A stretch of 28,164 bases of DNA from Myxococcales bacterium (GTDB taxonomy: Bacteria; Myxococcota_A; Bradymonadia; UBA4248). The translations under genes and the position numbers were made by a program. This document shows, piece after piece, positions 13,901-20,623 of the stretch. How positions within the stretch are numbered: the stretch's first letter is position 1; each line of letters opens with the position of its first letter. A model generated the notes under the pieces. That model made no database searches. It worked only from the letters and a program-made list of their open reading frames with translations, and was not told the DNA's origin. Where the stretch lies: the NCBI GenBank assembly GCA_004554395.1, contig SFMP01000001.1:1-28164 (forward strand). Reading direction: 5' to 3'.

Positions 13901-16261
13901 TATGTCGCCTCGGGGACTTGGGACGACAACCGCGACGCCGCGCGCGCCCATATCGCCGCATTGCGTTCGACCTCGGCATGGCGCGCCGATCGACTCTTGG
14001 CTTTCGCACAACGCGCTTTCGATAGCGGTTATACCGATATCGCCCAAAATGCCATTCAAGAAGCTGCTAGGCTCGCGCCCGACGATGCTTCGCTCAAGCG
14101 ATATCGACTCGATCGCGCCATGGAATCGGGCGATCGCGGCCAAATCGTCTTGGCTCTCGACGATGCCATCCAATCACCTCAAGCCGATAACTCGGCAATC
14201 ATCGACGCTTTGTGCGAAAAAGGCGCCTATCTCGACGTCATCGACGTCATCGATGATGCCCTCGAAAATGGCGATGTCGAAACCGGTTTGTCGGTGATCT
14301 TGGCCATCTTGCCCCAATACATCGATCGATACGGTGCCGAGCAGACGCTCCAAACGCTCCGATCCTATGCCGATCGCGCAAAAGGGCTCGATATCGATGC
14401 CGCCATGGCGCAAATCACCCTAGCAACGCAAAGCCCATGCAACGCCTATTCCCACGTCTATGCCACTCAAAGCCCTAGTATCTGGTACGATTTTATCGCA
14501 AAATGCCCAAGCGCCTATCGTTCGGCGATTTCTTCGATAAACGCATACCGTTCCGAATTATCCGATTTGAAACGCCGGCAATTCGATGCATCATTTGTCG
14601 ATGCCGATAGAGTGCGCGCGCGTTTCGATTCCGCCACCATCGAAGAACTCGCCATCGATCTCACGCCACTCGATCGGTTCGAACGCGCGATCGTCACCGA
14701 TCACCCGATCGAAGCGATTCAATCACTCGGACAGTATCCGCCTCCCCCACAACAGATCCCAAAAGTCGCCCAATGGCTCGCTTTTTATGGCTATAAAGGC
14801 GAGATTTCAGATGTTTTGGCTTGGAATAGCGCACCGCTGGGCGTCGCCGAACTGTCGCAAATCGCTTGCGCCAGGCTTTTGGCAGGCGACGATGATTCAT
14901 CTCTCGTCGACGTCGCTTTGCAATCGCCCGAATCTCTCGCTTCACTCGACAAATCTGCCATCCAATCGATCATTCCGCGCGACGCGATGGAAAAGGCTCT
15001 TTTGTCGGCACCATCGAATAAAATTCAAGATCTCTTAGTTATTGCCGCAAAATCTTTCACCAATACGAGCTCCGACGACAGTTTGTGGCGATCTGTACGA
15101 AAAGCTATCAATTCGCAATCGAATCGCTCGGCACTCTGGGTTTCGTTTGCCGCTTCATTGCTCGATGCCGAATCATACGCTGCCGCAGCAAAGTGCTTTC
15201 GTCTCATCGAATCCGAGCATACGAGTTCCGATTATATCGAGCGTTTGCAATCGCGGGCTCTAGCCAAGACGGGCGACGATGCTGCTGCATGGCAGTCCAT
15301 CGAGCGTGGTGAGCGATATGCGACGTCGATCGGCGATTATTGGGCGCGCGTTTGGTCCGATCATCGAGAATCGTCGGTCGGATTGCGGCAGAAGATCAAC
15401 GAGCAATGGCGGGCGATTCAACCGCGACGCTATGCGCCTATATGCGATGCCATCGCCATTGCCCTCGAGCAAGGCGACGACGCTACCGCTGGCAATTGGG
15501 CTACGAAAGCCTATGAAATCGGGGGCGTCGGCGCCATTGATTCGATCGTCGCCGCCTATGAGGCATTCGATAAATCGGCACAAATCCCCGATATCGTCGT
15601 GCGAGGGGCGTCGGCGGCCGCTGCCATGGCAGCGGCTCGAAAGTCTTTTGCCCTTGGCGACCGACAACAAGCGATTGCCAGTTGGATTCAGGCATTTGAA
15701 CGCTCATCGTGGCCGCTCGGCGATTACGAAAGCGTTGCCCAACAACTCCTCTTCGAATCCCTCGACAATCGGACCGAAAACGACAATGGATTTGAACAAA
15801 TCACGGCGCAAATGGCTGAACGCTGGCCGTTTGCCGTCCAACCCGCCGTTTTCCGATCGATTGGCGATTTGATGAAATCAAATGGCGACGAAATGCCGAG
15901 CGTGACTTTGGCGGTCGGGCGGCCAGAGGCTCGAGCAAAACTCGCCGCTTATGCCGTACTCATCGGAAAGCGCGATTTGGCCCGCCAAATCGTCGACGAA
16001 GACCGAAATTCGGCGAGTTTTGACGCCGATATCTATGCCAGCGCATTTGTCGATGCTTTTTCGAAGGAAAAACTCGATCGATGGTGCCCCAAAACTGCCG
16101 ATGAACGGTTGCAGAGTGGGGTAGCGTTCGTCGTCGAAAACTTGATCGATGACTTCAAATCCGCCAAATTGCACTCGACAAATGTCGCGCAATTGCGCGC
16201 ATGGGCAAAGTCTGCGCATAGCGACGATGCCATTCGGGCTATGATATGGCTCGATCAATGA
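10961..16261 (+). CDS. Giant TPR-like repeat lipoprotein (1766 aa)
   Basis: The N-terminus MNQWKIGLGICICLCMASC gives a short lipoprotein signal with lipobox MASC (Cys19). The start of the mature protein is classical tetratricopeptide repeat: AQKKGDFAEAQNQSIIALSREPKNPDVYRLIASTALSKGEFDRAAKAAEFARSL, about residues 26-80. The rest is almost entirely alpha-helical with further degenerate helix-turn-helix repeats, for example around SYKNDIDEATKDIRKAID and HGDYRTAIGYAQKAWDTGA. TPR lipoproteins usually act as envelope scaffolds; no enzymatic domain is visible. I preferred ATG 10961 to TTG 10952, which would sit directly on the AGG. A (AT)7 tract at 11781 lies in frame. It lies 48 nt after the previous gene and 75 nt before the M23 peptidase gene. 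Confidence 0.87.
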   Translation: MNQWKIGLGICICLCMASCSSLELGWRAQKKGDFAEAQNQSIIALSREPKNPDVYRLIASTALSKGEFDRAAKAAEFARSLDGGSAKTERLLRRIYRQKSSHADLCEAGNRLSQKRYGIDDGELESFDKSYKALAPSEKAYGCLRVLQDYGQTPTDGDDTKVAYIHSSIQKGKIQEAIRVVETLDSRSLYMIEKARIAFMTQERDEAKKLLNAYVDGQFGDGSVSQSQEDIVTFDKSGNVVKLSPQQMRIDSALSIYEDYNAWGDAADLMGKSDIYIYSIRRVIALKRCLRTSEANEVLDAYMASAKRTSSELAKDIEELLTYGYGDDAWRVYETHIDADFTVDDRLAIASLFEENALSSMSVQIVQQIVEDNSSNADVIKKVFIWYRDRGYDAKALAASDVLVELHQIDDEWMAYRLEAMVNSRATTQFQTESRQWIESRSRDKNEARRVVAKLEKKRKQYKAVVELLDVLERDKALRDADVDLYIDTLYQLREYDKLDTMLTRYRADIDRQRRAQYFESSEAEVYYKKSLDPLLSGSASDQSSAYLLLARYEISYKNDIDEATKDIRKAIDVSRATSTDSYIYESAITMLFALGHGDVAVTFAKEYADASSRSLKSLRILAETYLKLGELALASQSFDDYLSHNDDVYKALRDVFERYSFYNFADEGLSWLESHLANYKSNGNLDNYSYCVDTLAEARKQVYIRSFSDESLYRQAQSSYRDLFEIDKRVYGVKALYGFSSIRAWNDADDVCRSIIEDNSTKDLVSQSVFGECLRIAMKAQAPVERYRSIIANLRDEKEILSAAEILETHEMFYVLRDKLETLLSSGKSDTARKAYTYLARIDADAGDIESYRRHMAQFEKTSSNSADARLRLAYDAMSIGAYDDAVRLLTALQSTRPDARDVIWAQIELARRAPSVSAAQSLLEATIEGASGVFHRLEWIAQGYAQHGDYRTAIGYAQKAWDTGAIQSPDFRWQMLGWYVASGTWDDNRDAARAHIAALRSTSAWRADRLLAFAQRAFDSGYTDIAQNAIQEAARLAPDDASLKRYRLDRAMESGDRGQIVLALDDAIQSPQADNSAIIDALCEKGAYLDVIDVIDDALENGDVETGLSVILAILPQYIDRYGAEQTLQTLRSYADRAKGLDIDAAMAQITLATQSPCNAYSHVYATQSPSIWYDFIAKCPSAYRSAISSINAYRSELSDLKRRQFDASFVDADRVRARFDSATIEELAIDLTPLDRFERAIVTDHPIEAIQSLGQYPPPPQQIPKVAQWLAFYGYKGEISDVLAWNSAPLGVAELSQIACARLLAGDDDSSLVDVALQSPESLASLDKSAIQSIIPRDAMEKALLSAPSNKIQDLLVIAAKSFTNTSSDDSLWRSVRKAINSQSNRSALWVSFAASLLDAESYAAAAKCFRLIESEHTSSDYIERLQSRALAKTGDDAAAWQSIERGERYATSIGDYWARVWSDHRESSVGLRQKINEQWRAIQPRRYAPICDAIAIALEQGDDATAGNWATKAYEIGGVGAIDSIVAAYEAFDKSAQIPDIVVRGASAAAAMAAARKSFALGDRQQAIASWIQAFERSSWPLGDYESVAQQLLFESLDNRTENDNGFEQITAQMAERWPFAVQPAVFRSIGDLMKSNGDEMPSVTLAVGRPEARAKLAAYAVLIGKRDLARQIVDEDRNSASFDADIYASAFVDAFSKEKLDRWCPKTADERLQSGVAFVVENLIDDFKSAKLHSTNVAQLRAWAKSAHSDDAIRAMIWLDQ
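11781..11795 (+). repeat. (AT)7 dinucleotide tract inside the giant TPR lipoprotein gene
   Basis: Seven AT units plus one A read as Ile-Tyr-Ile-Tyr in frame. Gain or loss of one unit would shift the frame about 275 codons into a 1766-codon gene. Confidence 0.9.
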
Positions 16262-16336
16262 TGTATTCATGCTTCCAGCGCTCTATCGATGGCGAGAATG
16301 GATCGAAAGCCGTTGAGATGATGGGGTAACGTATCT

Positions 16337-17485
16337 ATGAAATATCGATATCGTCGTTTGTTTTTCGCTTTTTTGACGGCGATCTTCGCCGTGTTTTGTT
16401 TGGCTTATTCGCCGATCGAAAGCTCGGCCGAAGAGACAAAGCCGGCTAAAGTATCGGCGAAAGAGCGTTCGACGGCGAAAGACAAGAAATCGTCGAAATC
16501 GAAGTCGAAATCGAAATCGAAGTCGAAATCGAAATCGAAATCGAAGGCTAAATCGACGAACAAAAGCGGCGAGAAAAAGAAATCGAAGTCCTCGGGCAGT
16601 TCGTCGAAGTTTTCTAAAGCAGAAATCGCGCGATATCGCGCCATGGAATTCGAAACGTGGGAAAGCCCGCGCGGCAAATCCGAACTCGGTTTGCCGATTG
16701 CCGAGGGCTACGCACAGCCCTATCCCTATGGCAATCTCATGCGCCAATACGATGGCAATCGATGTCGTCATCGAGGGCTCGATATCGGGGCTGTCGGCGA
16801 GAAAAATGGCGGTCTCGGGACAGTCGTCAATTCGGCGACGCCAGGCGTCATCACGCTCATCGGAAAAGCCGGTGGCGACGTCAAAGAATTTGGTAAAATC
16901 GACAAGCGATCGGGAACGACGAAGCGCACCGGCAAGACGTATCCGCGCCAAATACTCGCGCCAGGATACGGCGTCGTCTATCCGTTCTCGCGCACCTATG
17001 GACGATGGCGAAGTGGTACGGTCATCGTCGTGCGCGTGACCGATGGACCGCTCAAAGACTACACGCTTCGATATATGCACTTAGCCGACGTTCGCCCCGA
17101 TCTCAAAGTCGGATCGAAGATCGAGGCTGGCGAGCACATTGCGCTCATGGGTGCAACGGCGATTATGGATTCTTGGCCTCATGTCCATATCGATCTCACC
17201 AATCCAGAGGGGCAACGCGTCGATCCCGCGTCGTATATCGGTTTGCAAGAGACGATTTCGCATTGTTCAAATGCCTCTGTTTCGAAGAAAAATTCGACGA
17301 AATCGGGCAAGTCAAATAAGGCGGCGAAATCGGGCAAGTCGAACAAAGCAAAATCATCGACGAAATCGGCAAAGAAAAAGTCTGCAAAGACGGCAGAAGT
17401 CGTCAAACGCCCGCGTCAGAGCTATGTCGGCACGCAAAAAGGCGACCCAATCACCCCGCAAATGCGTACGCTAAGCCGTGGGTGA
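16337..17485 (+). CDS. Secreted M23 (LytM-type) metallopeptidase with Ser-Lys-rich tracts
   Basis: This is a 382-residue periplasmic protein. A signal peptide (1 to about 31, ending ESSA-EE) is followed by a Ser-Lys repeat tract (about 53-71) and a basic linker. The M23 domain (about 110-305) has the zinc ligands in HRGLDIGA (His145, Asp149) and PHVHID (His284). His282 and YMHL (His248) are the usual catalytic histidines. The full set is present, so an active Gly-Gly or D-Ala-endopeptidase acting on peptidoglycan cross-links is expected. An insert at about 183-205 (KRSGTTKRTGKTYPR) separates core strands. The C-terminal 70 residues are a second Lys/Ser/Ala-rich tail, probably binding wall or another polyanion. 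The Shine-Dalgarno before ATG 16337 is weak (GGGGTAA). Confidence 0.9.
   Translation: MKYRYRRLFFAFLTAIFAVFCLAYSPIESSAEETKPAKVSAKERSTAKDKKSSKSKSKSKSKSKSKSKSKAKSTNKSGEKKKSKSSGSSSKFSKAEIARYRAMEFETWESPRGKSELGLPIAEGYAQPYPYGNLMRQYDGNRCRHRGLDIGAVGEKNGGLGTVVNSATPGVITLIGKAGGDVKEFGKIDKRSGTTKRTGKTYPRQILAPGYGVVYPFSRTYGRWRSGTVIVVRVTDGPLKDYTLRYMHLADVRPDLKVGSKIEAGEHIALMGATAIMDSWPHVHIDLTNPEGQRVDPASYIGLQETISHCSNASVSKKNSTKSGKSNKAAKSGKSNKAKSSTKSAKKKSAKTAEVVKRPRQSYVGTQKGDPITPQMRTLSRG
16493..16546 (+). repeat. Nine hexanucleotide TCGAAR units encoding (Ser-Lys)9
   Basis: This is a tandem array of TCGAAA/TCGAAG units within the M23 peptidase gene. Length change by slippage would keep the frame and simply alter the basic tract. 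Confidence 0.9.
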
Positions 17486-17594
17486 TGCGCCAGCTTGCGA
17501 ACAAAATGGTGAGAAAATTCCCATGATATGGCATGATGCCAAAATCGGAGTGCTGGCGCGATTGACGCGTCGCCAATGCATAAAGGATGATGGG

Positions 17595-19217
17595 ATGACA
17601 GATAAACGAGAAATTTTATCGGCGGCATTGAGCGCTCATGTAAGTGAGTTACGGCTATTTTGGCGAGAAACTGGGCTTTCGTGTCGATGGCTCGTGCCCG
17701 ATGGTGAGCATTGTTATGTCGACCGCGAGATGGTCGAACATCTGCGGACATTCCGCGCTGTCGCCAACGAAACGATCGAGCACGATGATGTCTGTGCACA
17801 ATGGATCGAAAAAGTCACGCCGCTCCTCGAAGAAGGCGAAGATGGCGCAATGCCATTCTCGCTGCGCACGCTCACTTGGCTCTTGCGCGTCGTCGAAAGT
17901 CCGCATCGCGACGATATGACGATCGACGCATGGAATCTGTATTTGTGGAACGTTCGACTCAGCGATTTGCCGAGTCAGATCATGCGAAAACTCGTCGATT
18001 ATCTCGATAATCAAGGAAAACAGGCGCTCATCGATTTCGATACACTCGTCGGGCGCTTCGTGACGGCTTTGCAAGCCTCTATGCCCGACGATACCGATAA
18101 ATTCGACCGCATCGAACAACTCACGCTCGTGAAGCGTTTCGACCGGCTCCGCCGCTTCAAAAACCTCGTATTCTACGGCGTGCCTTGCATCGGAAAAGCA
18201 AATTTGTCGAAGCAAATCATATCGCATTGGCAAGAAATGACGGGGCGCGAAATTGGTATGCATTGCGTCACGCCGTTCCATTGGAATGTGAAATATGAAA
18301 ACCTCGTCGAACGCCGCATTTCGAGCGATATGGGCGCGGCGCGTCCCATGATCGAAAACTGTGCACCCCGCGTCTTGGCGCATCACGTTCACGATGCCAA
18401 GTTCTTCTTCGAGCCATATACAAACGACAACATCGAAGACGGACTCTTGCTTTCGCTGTGCCGTGCCGCAGCCTATAACCCCGATAAAGACTACGTCTTC
18501 ATGGTCGATGGCATCGACGAAGCCGAGCTCGAAGACGTCTTTGGCGAAATCTCGCACATGCTCGACAGTTTCGCCCGCGTACCTTGGCGCAAAGCGCAAG
18601 ATGGCGGCCCCGGGGCTTGGGATCTCGAAGCCCCAGGCGCGCGTTCGATTCGCCTATGCCAATCGGGGCGCCTCTTCTTTATCCCCGCAAACGTCTATAT
18701 CCTCGGAACGGCTAATTCCAACACGATATATGCGAAGGGCGATAATAGCCGCTTGTTGCAATCGTTTGCCGTCGAGCAACTCTATGCCAAAACGCCAAGC
18801 GAATTGCGCGCCGCGATGTTGGCCGGGCGTTGCCTCGAAGCATTCGCACGCCTCGAACAATACGTCGATCACAGCGTCGAATTATGGGCAAAGATCAACG
18901 AAATTCTCATGAAAGTCGGCGGTCATGGCAATATCATCGGCTACGGCCCTCTTCTATCGATGTGCGAAGAAATCCTCGATTCGAGCGATGTCCTCGATGC
19001 CAATCGAATCGTCCTCGGCACGTGGCGTTATCGCATGATTCCCCTCATCCACGCCAAAATGGAAGCCCTTTTGAGCGGGACAGAAGCCCATCGCTTGGCG
19101 CTCGACGAACTCCTCTCTTGCCTCAATCAATCGTGGCTACGCGTCAATGCCCAAGTCGAAGGCGTCGAGGGTTCCGAATCGATATACATGGCTTTTGAAC
19201 CCGAATTCGTGTTGTAA
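17595..19217 (+). CDS. McrB/MoxR-like AAA protein with degenerate ATPase motifs
   Basis: This is a 540-residue cytoplasmic protein. The N-terminal about 180 residues are helical and unrecognised. The AAA-like core includes LVFYGVPCIGKAN (191-203), where the Walker A Ser/Thr is Ala202. YVFMVDGIDEAELEDVFGEI (300-319) aligns with the McrB pattern IDEINRGN-x3-IFGE, but the Glu after the Walker B Asp is Gly306. ANVYILGTANSNT (365-377) matches the McrB sensor 1 motif. Where McrB/MoxR proteins have an Arg finger in LRRRF, this protein has LLQSFAVEQL. Nucleotide hydrolysis is therefore doubtful. A DUF58 gene and a transglutaminase gene follow, as in MoxR operons, so I infer that it fills the MoxR chaperone position. 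ATG 17595 is preceded by AAAGGA (17582-17587). Confidence 0.8.
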   Translation: MTDKREILSAALSAHVSELRLFWRETGLSCRWLVPDGEHCYVDREMVEHLRTFRAVANETIEHDDVCAQWIEKVTPLLEEGEDGAMPFSLRTLTWLLRVVESPHRDDMTIDAWNLYLWNVRLSDLPSQIMRKLVDYLDNQGKQALIDFDTLVGRFVTALQASMPDDTDKFDRIEQLTLVKRFDRLRRFKNLVFYGVPCIGKANLSKQIISHWQEMTGREIGMHCVTPFHWNVKYENLVERRISSDMGAARPMIENCAPRVLAHHVHDAKFFFEPYTNDNIEDGLLLSLCRAAAYNPDKDYVFMVDGIDEAELEDVFGEISHMLDSFARVPWRKAQDGGPGAWDLEAPGARSIRLCQSGRLFFIPANVYILGTANSNTIYAKGDNSRLLQSFAVEQLYAKTPSELRAAMLAGRCLEAFARLEQYVDHSVELWAKINEILMKVGGHGNIIGYGPLLSMCEEILDSSDVLDANRIVLGTWRYRMIPLIHAKMEALLSGTEAHRLALDELLSCLNQSWLRVNAQVEGVEGSESIYMAFEPEFVL

Positions 19218-19249
19218 ATCGCCACCTCTACCGTATCTGTGAATAAACG

Positions 19250-20623
19250 ATGAACGAGATGACCGTATCGTCGCCCATGCGACGCCAGATTGCAAAACTT
19301 AAACGCGTGATTTCTACATGTTCTGCATGGGCTTCGCGCTATGGGCGCGTGGTGCGAGGCTTGTTTCCGCTCACTTGGATGTCATTCGTCGCTCTCGTTC
19401 TCATCTATTTCGTTTGGTATTGGGAAGTCATGGCGCATGCAAACCAAGTTTTGCATGCCGCCGTCCTCGTGTGGCTCTTCTTCGTCGCCGTCCTCCTCGT
19501 CTTCACGGTTTTGGGCAGTGCGTGCGTCTATGCCGCGACGCGACGCGCAAACCGTGGCCAAACGATCGTCGAAAAAAACGAAGTCGGCGGCTATATCGCT
19601 TCGTCGTATCGCGTCTTTCGCCCCGTTTTCCTCCCCTTCATCACCGTCGAATGCTCTCTCCTCGAATCCGAAATGGGACTCAATCGACGCGAAAAGCCCG
19701 CATTCCTTTGGTTCGAAGAAACCCTCGTGCCGCGCGGACGTGGGCGATTCTCGGCGCTCCACAGGCATATCGTCGTGAGCGATATCTTCGGAATGACCGC
19801 CATTTCGTTCACCCTTAAACAAGACGTCGACATCGAAATCACCCCCGAAAAAGCATCGTTCGAACAAATGGTCTTTCAAACGACGTCGTCGGGCGAAGAC
19901 GGATACTCGCATCCCTCGGGCGATCCGCGCGGCGACCTCGTCGAAATGCGGCGATATCAGGCTGGCGACCCTTTGCGACTCGTCTTGTGGAAAGTCTTTG
20001 CGCGTAGCAGAAAACTCGTCGTTCGTACGCCCGAGCCGACGATTACTCAACAAACCGAGTTATTCGTGTATTTTATTGCGGGCGCTCACGACGAATCGTC
20101 GGCGGCTCTCGCTCGCGCTTTCCTCGCCGTCGAAGGCGTCGACACCGCCAATATGGCTTTCTCCGTTTCGGGAGCAGGTCGATTGGCTCAGAACGAAGCC
20201 GAAGGCGTCTCCGATATCATCGATTCGGTGACGCATCGTTCGCAACCCTGCGATTTGCTCGATATCGCGCCAACCGTCGATCGATCCGTCTTGGGCAAGA
20301 CTTTCATCCTCGTTCCCAATCGACTAGGCCCTTGGATCGAAGCCGCGCGATCTTTCGCCGCCCAATACCAAATCTCCCCGACTTTCGTCGTTTCGAGCGA
20401 TTCGCGCCAAGCCGCAACCCAGCCACAACACGATTCATTCGTCCGACGACTCTTTTGCACGACGCAAACGAACAGCGAAAACGATGCCAAAGAAACCCAG
20501 CGGCTCTATGAACAATTGCAATCTATCGGTACGGTCAAATCCGTCGATATCGCTACGGGCGCAGTCTGCGACATAGCCGCACCACCACGGCGCCAAACAG
20601 CGGCTAAAGGAGCACTCACGTGA
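19250..20623 (+). CDS. DUF58 family membrane protein
   Basis: This is a 457-residue protein with two transmembrane segments (about 40-58 and 68-95) and then a cytoplasmic or periplasmic body. The DUF58 core is clear at about 225-263: DPRGDLVEMRRYQAGDPLRLVLWKVFARSRKLVVRTPEP. This matches the family pattern of R-x-Y-x2-GD-x2-R-x3-W and a closing R-x3-E. The domain is related to vWA folds and is usually encoded beside a MoxR AAA ATPase. Here it follows the AAA gene by 32 nt and overlaps the transglutaminase gene by 4 bp. Length is typical. The Shine-Dalgarno is weak; ATG 19259 is an alternative start. The function of the family is not established; envelope assembly or metal insertion has been suggested for MoxR partners. 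Confidence 0.87.
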   Translation: MNEMTVSSPMRRQIAKLKRVISTCSAWASRYGRVVRGLFPLTWMSFVALVLIYFVWYWEVMAHANQVLHAAVLVWLFFVAVLLVFTVLGSACVYAATRRANRGQTIVEKNEVGGYIASSYRVFRPVFLPFITVECSLLESEMGLNRREKPAFLWFEETLVPRGRGRFSALHRHIVVSDIFGMTAISFTLKQDVDIEITPEKASFEQMVFQTTSSGEDGYSHPSGDPRGDLVEMRRYQAGDPLRLVLWKVFARSRKLVVRTPEPTITQQTELFVYFIAGAHDESSAALARAFLAVEGVDTANMAFSVSGAGRLAQNEAEGVSDIIDSVTHRSQPCDLLDIAPTVDRSVLGKTFILVPNRLGPWIEAARSFAAQYQISPTFVVSSDSRQAATQPQHDSFVRRLFCTTQTNSENDAKETQRLYEQLQSIGTVKSVDIATGAVCDIAAPPRRQTAAKGALT

